Below, in pieces: positions 26,495 to 41,660 of a DNA stretch of 64,000 nucleotides. The first letter of the stretch is position 1. The number at the start of each line of letters is the position of its first letter. A program made the translations under genes and the position numbers. Source of the DNA: Bathymodiolus brooksi (Eukaryota > Mollusca > Bivalvia > Mytilida > Modiolidae); NCBI GenBank assembly GCA_963680875.1, contig OY804577.1:149438196-149502195 (forward strand), read 5' to 3'. The notes beneath the pieces are model-generated. The model did not search any database. It saw only the letters and a list, made by a program, of their open reading frames with translations, and was not told the origin of the DNA.

Positions 26495-29400
26495 TTATAA
26501 GGTGGATAGCTCAGTACTTATCATGTTAAGATGTCTATCTAATGTGCTAAATACATTTAAGGTCGATATCTCAGTACTTATCATGTTAAGATGTCTATCT
26601 AATGTACTAAATACATTTAAGGTGGATAGCTCAGTACTTATCATGTTAAGATGTCTATCTAATGTACTAAATACATTTAAAGTCGATAGCTCAGTACTTA
26701 TCATGTTAAGATGTCTATCTATTGTACTAAATACATTTAAGGTGGATAGTTCAGTACTTATCATGTTAAGATATCTATCTAATGTGCTAAATACATTTAA
26801 GGTGGATAGCTCAGTACTTATCATGTTAAGATGTCTATCCAATGTACTAAATACATTTATGAGGTCGATAGCTCAGTACTTATCATGTTAAGATGTCTAT
26901 CTAATGTGCTAAATACATTTAAGGTCGATAGCTCAGTACTTATCATGTTAAGATGTCTATCTAATGTACTAAATACATTTAAGGTGGATAGCTCAGTACT
27001 TATCATGTTAAGATGTCTATTCAATGTACTAAATACATTTAAGGAGGATAGCCCAGTACTTATCATGTTAAGATGTCTATCTAATGTGCTAAATACATTT
27101 AAGGTGGATAGCCCAGTACGTATCATGTTAAGATGTCTATCTAATGTGCTAAATACATTTAAGGTCGATAGCTCAGTACTTATCATGTTAAGATGTCTAT
27201 ATAATGTACTAAATACATTTAAGGTGGATAGCTCAGTACTTATCATGTTAAGATGTCTATCTAATGTACTAAATACATTTAAGGTGGATAGCTCAGTACT
27301 TATCATGTTAAGATGTCTATCTAATGTACTAAATACATTTAAGGTCGATAGCTCAATACTTATCATGTTAAGATGTCTATCCAATGTACTAAATACATTT
27401 AAGGTCGATATCTCAGTACTTATCATGTTAAGATGTCTATCTAATGTGCTAAATACATTTAAGGTGGATAGCTCAGTACTTATCATGTTAAGATGTCTAT
27501 CCAATGTACTAAATACATTTATAAGGTCGATAGCACAGTACTTATCATGTTAAGATGTCTATCTAATGTGCTAAATACATTTAAGGTGGATAGCTCAGTA
27601 CTTATCATGTTAAGATGTCTATCCAATGTACTAAATACATTTATAAAGTCGATAGCTCAGTACTAATCATGTTAAGATGTCTATCTAATGTGCTAAATAC
27701 ATTTAAGGTCGATAGCTCAGTACTTATCATGTCAAGATGTCTATCTAATGTACTAAATACATTTAAGGTCGATAGATCAGTACTTATCATGTTAAGATGT
27801 CTATCTAATGTACTAAATACATTTAAGGTGGATAGCTCAGTACTAATCATGTTAAGATGTCTATCTAATGTGCTAAATACATTTAAGGTGGATAGCTCAG
27901 TACTTATCATGTTAAGATGTCTATCTAATGTACTAAATACATTTAAGGTGGATAGCTCAGTACTTATCATGTTAAGATGTCTATCTAATGTACTAAATAC
28001 ATTTAAGGTCGATAGCTCAGTACTTATCATGTTAAGATGTATATCTAATGTACTAAATACATTTAAGGTCGATAGCTCAGTACCTATCATGTTAAGATGT
28101 CTATCCAATGTACTAAATACATTTAAGGTCGATAGCTTAGTACTTATCATGTTATGATGTCTATCTAAAGTACTAAATACATTTAAGGTGGATACCCTAG
28201 TAGTTATCATGATAAGATGTCTATCTAATGTACTAACTACATTTAAGGTGGATAGCTCAGTACTTATCATGTTAAGATGTCTATCTAATGTACTAAATAC
28301 ATTTAAGGTGTATAGCCCAGTACTTATCATATTAAGTTGTCTATTTAATGTACTAAATACATTTAAGGTCGATAGCTCAGTACTTATCATGTTAAGATGT
28401 CTATCTAATGTACTAAATACATTTAAGGTCGATAGCTCAGTACTTATCATGTTAAGATGTCTATCTAATGTACTAAATACATTTAAGGTCGATAGCTCAG
28501 TACTAATCATGTTAAGATGTCTATCTAATGTGCTAAATACATTTAAGGTGGATAGCTCAGTACTTATCATGTTAAGATGTCTATCTAATGTACTAAATAC
28601 ATTTAAGGTCGATAGCTCAGTACTTATCATGTTAAGATGTCTATCTAATGTACTAAATACATTTAAGGTCGATAGCTCAGTACTAATCATGTTAAGATGT
28701 CTATCTAATGTGCTAAAAACATTTAAGGTGGATAGCTCAGTACTTATCATGTTAAGATGTCTATCCAATGTAGTAAATACATTTAAGGTCGATAGCTCAG
28801 TACTTATCATGTTAAGATGTCTATCCAATGTACTAAATACATTTAAGGTCGATAGCTCAGTACTTATCATGTTAAGATGTCTATCTAATGTGCTAAATAC
28901 ATTTAAGGTCGATAGCTCAGTACTTATCATGTTAAGATGTCTATCTAATGTACTAAATACATTTAAGGTGGATAGCTCAGTACTTATCATGTTAAGATGT
29001 CTATTCAATGTACTAAATACATTTAAGGAGGATAGCCCAGTACTTATCATGTTAAGATGTCTATCTAATGTGCTAAATACATTTAAGGTGGATAGCCCAG
29101 TACTTATCATGTTAAGATGTCTATCTAATGTGCTAAATACATTTAAGGTCGATAGCTCAGTACTTATCATGTTAAGATGTCTATATAATGTACTAAATAC
29201 ATTTAAGGTGGATAGCTCAGTACTTATCATGTTAAGATGTCTATCTAATCTACTAAATACATTTAAGGTCGATAGCTCAGTACTTATCATGTTAAGATGT
29301 CTATCTAATATGCTAAATACATTTAAGGTGGATAGCTCAGTACTTATCATGTTAAGATGTCTATCCAATGTACTAAATACATTTAAGGTCGATATCTCAG

Positions 29401-32390
29401 TACTTATCATGTTAAGATGTCTATCTAATGTGCTAAATACATTTAAGGTGGATAGCTCAGTACTTATCATGTTAAGATGTCTATCCAATGTACTAAATAC
29501 ATTTATAAGGTCGATAGCTCAGTACTTATCATGTTAAGATGTCTATCTAATGTGCTAAATACATTTAAGGTGGATAGCACAGTACTTATCATGTTAAGAT
29601 GTCTATCCAATGTACTAAATACATTTATAAAGTCGATAGCTCAGTACTAATCATGTTAAGATGTCTATCTAATGTGCTAAATACATTTAAGGTCGATAGC
29701 TCAGTACTTATCATGTCAAGATGTCTATCTAATGTACTAAATACATTTAAGGTCGATAGATCAGTACTTATCATGTTAAGATGTCTATCTAATGTACTAA
29801 ATACATTTAAGGTGGATAGCTCAGTACTAATCATGTTAAGATGTATATCTAATGTGCTAAATACATTTAAGGTCGATAGCTCAGTACTTATCACGCTAAG
29901 ATGTCTATCTAATGTACTAAATACATTTAAGGTGGATAGCTCAGTACTTATCATGTTAAGATGTCTATCTAATGTACTAAATACATTTAATGTGGATAGC
30001 TCAGTACTTATCATGTTAAGATGTCTATCTAATGTACTAAATACATTTAAGGTCGATAGCTCAGTACTAATCATGTTAAGATGTCTATCTAATGTGCTAA
30101 ATACATTTAAGGTGGATAGCTCAGTACTTATCATGTTAAGATGTCTATCTAATGTACTAAATACATTTAAGGTCGATAGCTCAGTACTTATCATGTTAAG
30201 ATGTCTAGCTAATGTACTAAATACATTTAAGGTCGATAGCTCAGTACTAATCATGTTAAGATGTCTATCTAATGTACTAAAAACATTTAAGGTGGATAGC
30301 TCAGTACTTATCATGTTAAGATGTCTATCCAATGTAGTAAATACATTTAAGGTGGATAGCTCAGTACTTATCATGTTAAGATGTCTATCCAATGTACTAA
30401 ATACATTTAAGGTCGATAGCTCAGTACTTATCATGTTAAGATGTCTATCTAATGTGCTAAATACATTTAAGGTCGATAGCTCAGTACTTATCATGTTAAG
30501 ATGTCTATCTAATGTACTAAATACATTTAAGGTGGATAGCTCAGTACTTATCATGTTAAGATGTCTATTCAATGTACTAAATACATTTAAGGAGGATAGC
30601 CCAGTACTTATCATGTTAAGATGTCTATCTAATGTGCTAAATACATTTAAGGTGGATAGCCCAGTACTTATCATGTTAAGATGTCTATCTAATGTGCTAA
30701 ATACATTTAAGGTCGATAGCTCAGTACTTATCATGTTAAGATGTCTATATAATGTACTAAATACATTTAAGGTGGATAGCTCAGTACTTATCATGTTAAG
30801 ATGTCTATCCAATGTACTAAATACATTTAAGGTCGATATCTCAGTACTTATCATGTTAAGATGTCTATCTAATGTGCTAAATACATTTAAGGTGGATAGC
30901 ACAGTACTTATCATGTTAAGATGTCTATCCAATGTACTAAATACATTTATAAGGTCGATAGCTCAGTACTTATCATGTTAAGATGTCTATCTAATGTGCT
31001 AAATACATTTAAGGTGGATAGCTCAGTACTTATCATGTTAAGATGTCTATCCAATGTACTAAATACATTTATAAAGTCGATAGCTCAGTACTTATCATGT
31101 TAAGATGTCTATCTAATGTACTAAATACATTTAAGGTCGATAGATCAGTACTTATCATGTTAAGATGTCTATCTAATGTACTAAATACATTTAAGGTGGA
31201 TAGCTCAGTACTAATCATGTTAAGATGTCTATCTAATGTGCTAAATACATTTAAGGTCGATAGCTCAGTACTTATCATGTTAAGATGTCTATCTAATGTA
31301 CTAAATACATTTAAGGTGGATAGCTCAGTACTTATCATGTTAAGATGTCTATCTAATGTACTAAATACATTTAATGTGGATAGCTCAGTACTTATCATGT
31401 TAAGATGTCTATCTAATGTACTAAATACATTTAAGGTCGATAGCTCAGTACTTATCATGTTAAGATGTCTATATAATGTGCTAAATACATTTAAGGTCGA
31501 TATCTCAGTCCTTATCATGTTAAGATGTCTATCTAATGTACTAAATACATTTAAGGTCGATAGCTCAGTACGTATCATGTTAAGATGTCTATCTAATGTA
31601 CTTAATACACTTAAGGTCGATAGCTCAGTACTTATCATGTTAAGATGTCTATCAAATGTACTAAATACATTTAAGGTCTTTAGCTCAGTACTTATCATGT
31701 TAAGATGTCTATCTAATGTACTAAATACATTTAAGGTCGATAGCTCAGTACTTATCATGTTAAGATGTCTATCAAATGTACTAAATACATTTAAGGTCTT
31801 TAGCTCAGTACTTATCATGTTAAGATGTCTATCTAATGTACTAAATACATTTAAGGTCGATAGCTCAGTACTTATCATGTTAAGATGTCTATCTAATGTA
31901 CTTAATACACTTAAGGTCGATAGCTCAGTACTTATCATGTTAAGATGTCTATCAAATGTACTAAATACATTTAAGGTGGATAGCTCAGTACTTATCATGT
32001 TAAGATGTCTATCTAATGTACTAAATACATTTAAGGTCGATAGCTCAGTACTTATCATGTTAAGATGTCTATCCAATGTTCTAAATACATTTAACGTGGA
32101 AATCTCAGTACTTAAAATGTTAAGATGTCTATCTAATGTGCTAAATACATTTAAGGTGGATAGCTCAGTACTTATCATGTTAATATGTCTATCTAATGTA
32201 CTAAATACATTTAAGGTCGATAGCTCAGTACTTATCATGTTAAGATGTCTATCTAATGTACTAAATACATTTAAGGTCGATAGCTCAGTACTAATCATGT
32301 TAAGATGTCTATCTAATGTGCTAAATACATTTAAGGTGGATAGCTCAGTACTTATCATGTTAAGATGTCTATCCAATGTACTAAATACAT
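26495..32390. repeat. Superunit S3 (5,896 bp), copy of S2 plus one monomer
   Basis: Blocks are 362, 662, 122, 1,862, 122, 1,322, 122 and 1,322 bp: the same order as S2 at an offset of 5,836 bp until the last block, which is 60 bp longer. Near 31621-31860 the pair TATCAAATG...TCTTTAGC plus a plain monomer is present twice (120-bp step), while an adjacent pair is reduced. Shared private variants with S2 include TATCACGCTAAG, CTAATCTAC and AGTACGTATC. Confidence 0.92.
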
Positions 32391-35300
32391 TTATAAGGTG
32401 GATAGCTCAGTACTTATCATGTTAAGATGTCTATCTAATGTGCTAAATACATTTAAGGTCGATATCTCAGTACTTATCATGTTAAGATGTCTATCTAATG
32501 TACTAAATACATTTAAGGTGGATAGCTCAGTACTTATCATGTTAAGATGTCTATCTAATGTACTAAATACATTTAAAGTCGATAACTCAGTACTTATCAT
32601 GTTAAGATGTCTATCTATTGTACTAAATACATTTAAGGTGGATAGTTCAGTACTTATCATGTTAAGATATCTATCTAATGTGCTAAATACATTTAAGGTG
32701 GATAGCTCAGTACTTATCATGTTAAGATGTCTATCCAATGTACTAAATACATTTATGAGGTCGATAGCTCAGTACTTATCATGTTAAGATGTCTATCTAA
32801 TGTGCTAAATACATTTAAGGTCGATAGCTCAGTACTTATCATGTTAAGATGTCTATCTAATGTACTAAATACATTTAAGGTGGATAGCTCAGTACTTATC
32901 ATGTTAAGATGTCTATTCAATGTACTAAATACATTTAAGGAGGATAGCCCAGTACTTATCATGTTAAGATGTCTATCTAATGTGCTAAATACATTTAAGG
33001 TGGATAGCCCAGTACTTATCATGTTAAGATGTCTATCTAATGTGCTAAATACATTTAAGGTCGATAGCTCAGTACTTATCATGTTAAGATGTCTATATAA
33101 TGTACTAAATACATTTAAGGTGGATAGCTCAGTACTTATCATGTTAAGATGTCTATCCAATGTACTAAATACATTTAAGGTCGATATCTCAGTACTTATC
33201 ATGTTAAGATGTCTATCTAATGTGCTAAATACATTTAAGGTGGATAGCTCAGTACTTATCATGTTAAGATGTCTATCCAATGTACTAAATACATTTATAA
33301 GGTCGATAGCTCAGTACTTATCATGTTAAGATGTCTATCTAATGTGCTAAATACATTTAAGGTGGATAGCTCAGTACTTATCATGTTAAGATGTCTATCC
33401 AATGTACTAAATACATTTATAAAGTCGATAGCTCAGTACTAATCATGTTAAGATGTCTATCTAATGTGCTAAATACATTTAAGGTCGATAGCTCAGTACT
33501 TATCATGTCAAGATGTCTATCTAATGTACTAAATACATTTAAGGTCGATAGATCAGTTCTTATCATGTTAAGATGTCTATCTAATGTACTAAATACATTT
33601 AAGGTCGATAGCTCAGTACTAATCATGTTAAGATGTCTATCTAATGTGCTAAATACATTTAAGGTGGATAGCTCAGTACTTATCATGTTAAGATGTCTAT
33701 CTAATGTACTAAATACATTTAAGGTCGATAGCTCAGTACTTATCATGTTAAGATGTCTATCTAATGTACTAAATACATTTAAGGTCGATAGCTCAGTACT
33801 AATCATGTTAAGATGTCTATCTAATGTGCTAAAAACATTTAAGGTGGATAGCTCAGTACTTATCATGTTAAGATGTCTATCCAATGTAGTAAATACATTT
33901 AAGGTCGATAGCTCAGTACTTATCATGTTAAGATGTCTATCCAATGTACTAAATACATTTAAGGTCGATAGCTCAGTACTTATCATGTTAAGATGTCTAT
34001 CTAATGTGCTAAATACATTTAAGGTCGATAGCTCAGTACTTATCATGTTAAGATGTCTATCTAATGTACTAAATACATTTAAGGTGGATAGCTCAGTACT
34101 TATCATGTTAAGATGTCTATTCAATGTACTAAATACATTTAAGGAGGATAGCCCAGTACTTATCATGTTAAGATGTCTATCTAATGTGCTAAATACATTT
34201 AAGGTGGATAGCCCAGTACTTATCATGTTAAGATGTCTATCTAATGTGCTAAATACATTTAAGGTCGATAGCTCAGTACTTATCATGTTAAGATGTCTAT
34301 ATAATGTACTAAATACATTTAAGGTGGATAGCTCAGTACTTATCATGTTAAGATGTCTATCTAATGTACTAAATACATTTAAGGTCGATAGCTCAGTACT
34401 TATCATGTTAAGATGTCTATCTAATATGCTAAATACATTTAAGGTGGATAGCTCAGTACTTATCATGTTAAGATGTCTATCCAATGTACTAAATACATTT
34501 AAGGTCGATATCTCAGTACTTATCATGTTAAGATGTCTATCTAATGTGCTAAATACATTTAAGGTGGATAGCACAGTACTTATCATGTTAAGATGTCTAT
34601 CCAATGTACTAAATACATTTATAAAGTCGATAGCTCAGTACTAATCATGTTAAGATGTCTATCTAATGTGCTAAATACATTTAAGGTCGATAGCTCAGTA
34701 CTTATCATGTCAAGATGTCTATCTAATGTACTAAATACATTTAAGGTCGATAGATCAGTACTTATCATGTTAAGATGTCTATCTAATGTACTAAATACAT
34801 TTAAGGTGGATAGCTCAGTACTAATCATGTTAAGATGTCTATCTAATGTGCTAAATACATTTAAGGTCGATAGCTCAGTACTTATCACGCTAAGATGTCT
34901 ATCTAATGTACTAAATACATTTAAGGTGGATAGCTCAGTACTTATCATGTTAAGATGTCTATCTAATGTACTAAATACATTTAATGTGGATAGCTCAGTA
35001 CTTATCATGTTAAGATGTCTATCTAATGTACTAAATACATTTAAGGTCGATAGCTCAGTACTAATCATGTTAAGATGTCTATCTAATGTGCTAAATACAT
35101 TTAAGGTGGATAGCTCAGTACTTATCATGTTAAGATGTCTATCTAATGTACTAAATACATTTAAGGTCGATAGCTCAGTACTTATCATGTTAAGATGTCT
35201 AGCTAATGTACTAAATACATTTAAGGTCGATAGCTCAGTACTAATCATGTTAAGATGTCTATCTAATGTACTAAAAACATTTAAGGTGGATAGCTCAGTA

Positions 35301-37384
35301 CTTATCATGTTAAGATGTCTATCCAATGTAGTAAATACATTTAAGGTGGATAGCTCAGTACTTATCATGTTAAGATGTCTATCCAATGTACTAAATACAT
35401 TTAAGGTCGATAGCTCAGTACTTATCATGTTAAGATGTCTATCTAATGTGCTAAATACATTTAAGGTCGATAGCTCAGTACTTATCATGTTAAGATGTCT
35501 ATCTAATGTACTAAATACATTTAAGGTGGATAGCTCAGTACTTATCATGTTAAGATGTCTATTCAATGTACTAAATACATTTAAGGAGGATAGCCCAGTA
35601 CTTATCATGTTAAGATGTCTATCTAATGTGCTAAATACATTTAAGGTGGATAGCCCAGTACTTATCATGTTAAGATGTCTATCTAATGTGCTAAATACAT
35701 TTAAGGTCGATAGCTCAGTACTTATCATGTTAAGATGTCTATATAATGTACTAAATACATTTAAGGTGGATAGCTCAGTACTTATCATGTTAAGATGTCT
35801 ATCCAATGTACTAAATACATTTAAGGTCGATATCTCAGTACTTATCATGTTAAGATGTCTATCTAATGTGCTAAATACATTTAAGGTGGATAGCACAGTA
35901 CTTATCATGTTAAGATGTCTATCCAATGTACTAAATACATTTATAAGGTCGATAGCTCAGTACTTATCATGTTAAGATGTCTATCTAATGTGCTAAATAC
36001 ATTTAAGGTGGATAGCTCAGTACTTATCATGTTAAGATGTCTATCCAATGTACTAAATACATTTATAAAGTCGATAGCTCAGTACTTATCATGTTAAGAT
36101 GTCTATCTAATGTACTAAATACATTTAAGGTCGATAGATCAGTACTTATCATGTTAAGATGTCTATCTAATGTACTAAATACATTTAAGGTGGATAGCTC
36201 AGTACTAATCATGTTAAGATGTCTATCTAATGTGCTAAATACATTTAAGGTCGATAGCTCAGTACTTATCATGTTAAGATGTCTATCTAATGTACTAAAT
36301 ACATTTAAGGTGGATAGCTCAGTACTTATCATGTTAAGATGTCTATCTAATGTACTAAATACATTTAATGTGGATAGCTCAGTACTTATCATGTTAAGAT
36401 GTCTATCTAATGTACTAAATACATTTAAGGTCGATAGCTCAGTACTTATCATGTTAAGATGTCTATATAATGTGCTAAATACATTTAAGGTCGATATCTC
36501 AGTCCTTATCATGTTAAGATGTCTATCTAATGTACTAAATACATTTAAGGTCGATAGCTCAGTACGTATCATGTTAAGATGTCTATCTAATGTACTTAAT
36601 ACACTTAAGGTCGATAGCTCAGTACTTATCATGTTAAGATGTCTATCAAATGTACTAAATACATTTAAGGTCTTTAGCTCAGTACTTATCATGTTAAGAT
36701 GTCTATCTAATGTACTAAATACATTTAAGGTCGATAGCTCAGTACTTATCATGTTAAGATGTCTATCAAATGTACTAAATACATTTAAGGTCTTTAGCTC
36801 AGTACTTATCATGTTAAGATGTCTATCTAATGTACTAAATACATTTAAGGTCGATAGCTCAGTACTTATCATGTTAAGATGTCTATCTAATGTACTTAAT
36901 ACACTTAAGGTCGATAGCTCAGTACTTATCATGTTAAGATGTCTATCAAATGTACTAAATACATTTAAGGTGGATAGCTCAGTACTTATCATGTTAAGAT
37001 GTCTATCTAATGTACTAAATACATTTAAGGTCGATAGCTCAGTACTTATCATGTTAAGATGTCTATCCAATGTTCTAAATACATTTAACGTGGAAATCTC
37101 AGTACTTAAAATGTTAAGATGTCTATCTAATGTGCTAAATACATTTAAGGTGGATAGCTCAGTACTTATCATGTTAATATGTCTATCTAATGTACTAAAT
37201 ACATTTAAGGTCGATAGCTCAGTACTTATCATGTTAAGATGTCTATCTAATGTACTAAATACATTTAAGGTCGATAGCTCAGTACTAATCATGTTAAGAT
37301 GTCTATCTAATGTGCTAAATACATTTAAGGTGGATAGCTCAGTACTTATCATGTTAAGATGTCTATCCAATGTACTAAATACAT
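32391..37384. repeat. Superunit S4 (4,994 bp), shortened copy of S3
   Basis: Blocks are 362, 542, 122, 1,202, 1,322, 122 and 1,322 bp. It lacks 902 bp compared with S3: two monomers from the second block, eleven from the 1,862-bp block, and one 122-bp cassette. The result is that 34619 carries TTATAAAG with no TTATAAGG 122 bp upstream. The last block keeps the duplicated TCTTTAGC pair of S3. About 29.6-33.5 kb repeats at 34.6-38.5 kb with an offset of 4,994 bp. Confidence 0.92.
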
Positions 37385-39612
37385 TTATAAGGTGGATAGC
37401 TCAGTACTTATCATGTTAAGATGTCTATCTAATGTGCTAAATACATTTAAGGTCGATATCTCAGTACTTATCATGTTAAGATGTCTATCTAATGTACTAA
37501 ATACATTTAAGGTGGATAGCTCAGTACTTATCATGTTAAGATGTCTATCTAATGTACTAAATACATTTAAAGTCGATAGCTCAGTACTTATCATGTTAAG
37601 ATGTCTATCTATTGTACTAAATACATTTAAGGTGGATAGTTCAGTACTTATCATGTTAAGATATCTATCTAATGTGCTAAATACATTTAAGGTGGATAGC
37701 TCAGTACTTATCATGTTAAGATGTCTATCCAATGTACTAAATACATTTATGAGGTCGATAGCTCAGTACTTATCATGTTAAGATGTCTATCTAATGTGCT
37801 AAATACATTTAAGGTCGATAGCTCAGTACTTATCATGTTAAGATGTCTATCTAATGTACTAAATACATTTAAGGTGGATAGCTCAGTACTTATCATGTTA
37901 AGATGTCTATTCAATGTACTAAATACATTTAAGGAGGATAGCCCAGTACTTATCATGTTAAGATGTCTATCTAATGTGCTAAATACATTTAAGGTGGATA
38001 GCCCAGTACTTATCATGTTAAGATGTCTATCTAATGTGCTAAATACATTTAAGGTCGATAGCTCAGTACTTATCATGTTAAGATGTCTATATAATGTACT
38101 AAATACATTTAAGGTGGATAGCTCAGTACTTATCATGTTAAGATGTCTATCCAATGTACTAAATACATTTAAGGTCGATATCTCAGTACTTATCATGTTA
38201 AGATGTCTATCTAATGTGCTAAATACATTTAAGGTGGATAGCTCAGTACTTATCATGTTAAGATGTCTATCCAATGTACTAAATACATTTATAAGGTCGA
38301 TAGCTCAGTACTTATCATGTTAAGATGTCTATCTAATGTGCTAAATACATTTAAGGTGGATAGCTCAGTACTTATCATGTTAAGATGTCTATCCAATGTA
38401 CTAAATACATTTATAAAGTCGATAGCTCAGTACTAATCATGTTAAGATGTCTATCTAATGTGCTAAATACATTTAAGGTCGATAGCTCAGTACTTATCAT
38501 GTCAAGATGTCTATCTAATGTACTAAATACATTTAAGGTCGATAGATCAGTACTTATCATGTTAAGATGTCTATCTAATGTACTAAATACATTTAAGGTG
38601 GATAGCTCAGTACTAATCATGTTAAGATGTCTATCTAATGTGCTAAATACATTTAAGGTCGATAGCTCAGTACTTATCATGTTAAGATGTCTATCTAATG
38701 TACTAAATACATTTAATGTGGATAGCTCAGTACTTATCATGTTAAGATGTCTATCTAATGTACTAAATACATTTAAGGTCGATAGCTCAGTACTTATCAT
38801 GTTAAGATGTCTATCTAATGTGCTAAATACATTTAAGGTCGATATCTCAGTCCTTATCATGTTAAGATGTCTATCTAATGTACTAAATACATTTGAGGTC
38901 GATAGCTCAGTACGTATCATGTTAAGATGTCTATCTAATGTACTTAATACACTTAAGGTCGAGAGCTCAGTACTTATCATGTTAAGATGTCTATCAAATG
39001 TACTAAATACATTTAAGGTCTTTAGCTCAGTACTTATCATGTTAAGATGTCTATCTAATGTACTAAATACATTTAAGGTCGATAGCTCAGTACTTATCAT
39101 GTTAAGATGTCTATCTAATGTACTAAATACATTTAAGGTCGATAGCTCAGTACTTATCATGTTAAGATGTCTATCTAATGTACTTAATACACTTAAGGTC
39201 GATAGCTCAGTACTTATCATGTTAAGATGTCTATCAAATGTACTAAATACATTTAAGGTGGATAGCTCAGTACTTATCATGTTAAGATGTCTATCCAATG
39301 TTCTAAATACATTTAACGTGGAAATCTCAGTACTTAAAATGTTAAGATGTCTATCTAATGTGCTAAATACATTTAAGGTGGATAGCTCAGTACTTATCAT
39401 GTTAATATGTCTAGCTAATGTACTAAATACATTTAAGGTCGATAGCTCAGTACTTATCATGTTAAGATGTCTATCTAATGTACTAAATACATTTAAGGTC
39501 GATAGCTCAGTACTAATCATGTTAAGATATCTATCTAATGTGCTAAATACATTTAAGGTGGATAGCTCAGTACTTATCATGTTAAGATGTCTATCCAATG
39601 TACTAAATACAT
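37385..39612. repeat. Superunit S5 (2,228 bp)
   Basis: Blocks are 362, 542, 122 and 1,202 bp. The first three follow S4 at offset 4,994 bp, and AAGGAGG at 37933 is the last family I marker before a gap to 46.3 kb. The 1,202-bp block is family II (AACGTGG at 39313), with private variants ATTTGAGGTC (38893), CGAGAGC (38960) and TCTAGCTAATG next to ATGTTAATATG (39402-39420). Confidence 0.9.
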
Positions 39613-41660
39613 TTATAAGGTGGATAGCTCAGTACTTATCATGTTAAGATGTCTATCTAATGTGTTAAATACATTTAAGGTCGATATCTCAGTACTTATC
39701 ATGTTAAGATGTCTATCTAATGTACTAAATACATTTAAGGTGGATAGCTCAGTACTTATCATGTTAAGATGTCTATCTAATGTACTAAATACATTTAAAG
39801 TCGATAGCTCAGTACTTATCATGTTAAGATGTCTATCTATTGTACTAAATACATTTAAGGTGGATAGTTCAGTACTTATCATGTTAAGATATCTATCTAA
39901 TGTGCTAAATACATTTAAGGTGGATAGCTCAGTACTTATCATGTTAAGATGTCTATCCAATGTACTAAATACATTTATGAGGTCGATAGCTCAGTACTTA
40001 TCATGTTAAGATGTCTATCTAATGTGCTAAATACATTTAAGGTCGATAGCTCAGTACTTATCATGTTAAGATGTCTATCTAATGTACTAAATACATTTAA
40101 GGTGGATAGCTCAGTACTTATCATGTTAAGATGTCTATCTAATGTACTAAATACATTTAAGGTCGATAGCTCAGTACTTATCATGTTAAGATGTCTATCT
40201 AATGTACTTAATACACTTAAGGTCGATAGCTCAGTACTTATCATGTTAAGATGTCTATCAAATGTACTAAATACATTTAAGGTCGATAGCTCATTACTTA
40301 TCATGTTAAGATGTCTATCTAATGTACTAAATACATTTAAAGTCGATAGCTCAGTACTTATCATGTTAAGATGTCTATCTAATGTGCTAAATACATTTAA
40401 GGTCGATAGCTCAGTACTTATCATGTTAAGATGTCTATCTAATGTACTAAATACATTTAAGGTCGATAGCTCAGTACTATTCATGTTAAGATGTCTATCT
40501 AATGTGCTAAATACATTTAAGGTGGTTAGCTCAGTACTTATCATGTTAAGATGTCTATCCAATGTACTAAATACATTTATAAGGTCGATAGCTCAGTACT
40601 TATCATGTTAAGATGTCTATCTAATGTGCTAAATACATTTAAGGTGGATAGCTCAGTACTTATCATGTTAAGATGTCTATCCAATGTACTAAATACATTT
40701 ATAAAGTCGATAGCCCAGTACTAATCATGTTAAGATGTCTATGTAATGTGCTAAATACATTTAAGGTCGATAGCTCAGTACTTATCATGTCAAGATGTCT
40801 ATCTAATGTACTAAATACATTTAAGGTGGATAGCTCAGTACTAATCATGTTAAGATGTCTATCTAATGTGCTAAATACATTTAAGGTCGATAGCACAGTA
40901 CTTATCATGTTAAGATGTCTATCTAATGTACTAAATACATTTAAGGTCGATAGCTCAATACTTATCATGTTAAGATGTCTATCTAATGTGCTAAATACAT
41001 TTAAGGTCGATATCTCAGTCCTTATTATGTTAAGATGTCTATCTAATGTACTAAATACATTTAAGGTCGATAGCTCAGTACTTATCATCTTAAGATGTCT
41101 ATCTAATGTACTAAATACATTTAAGGTCGATAGCTCAGTACTTATCATGTTAAGATGTCTATCTAATGTACTTAATACACTTAAGGTCGATAGCTCAGTA
41201 CTTATCATGTTAAGATGTCTATCAAATGTACTAAATACATTTAAGGTCGTTAGCTCAGTACTTATCATGTTAAGATGTCTATCTAATGTACTAAATACAT
41301 TTAAGGTCGATAGCTCAGTACTTATCATGTTAAGATGTCTATCTAATGTACTAAATACATTTAAGGTCGACAGCTCAGTACTTATCATGTTAAGATGTCT
41401 ATCTAATGTACTTAATACACTTAAGGTCGATAGCTCAGTACTTATCATGTTAAGATGTCTATCAAATGTACTAAATACATTTAAGGTGGATAGCTCAGTA
41501 CTTATCATGTTAAGATGTCTATCTAATGTACTAAATACATTTAAGGTCGATAGCTCAGTACTTATCATGTTAAGATGTCTATCCAATGTTCTAAATACAT
41601 TTAACGTGGAAATCTCAGTACTTAACATGTTAAGATGTCTATCCAATGTACTAAATACAT
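39613..41660. repeat. Superunit S6 (2,048 bp), all family II
   Basis: Blocks are 362, 602, 122 and 962 bp. The 602-bp block now contains CTTAATACACTT (40207) instead of the AAGGAGG monomers, marking the change of family in this slot. The last block has CTATGTAATGTG (about 40739), TTATTATG, ATCTTAAG and GTCGTTAGC, all of which recur in S10 (52.1-53.0 kb). It ends with AACGTGGAAATC followed by the perfect palindrome CTTAACATGTTAAG at 41621. Confidence 0.9.
41621..41634. repeat. Perfect 14-bp palindrome CTTAACATGTTAAG
   Basis: The consensus CTTATCATGTTAAG is a palindrome except for one mismatched pair. In the family II monomers after AACGTGGAAATC it has become perfect, at 41621, 44451, 53296, 56546, 59134, 60398 and 61058. 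In the corresponding monomers at 16.4, 20.4, 26.2, 32.1, 37.1, 39.3, 48.6 and 50.5 kb the form is CTTAAAATGTTAAG. No binding protein can be named from the sequence. Confidence 0.88.
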
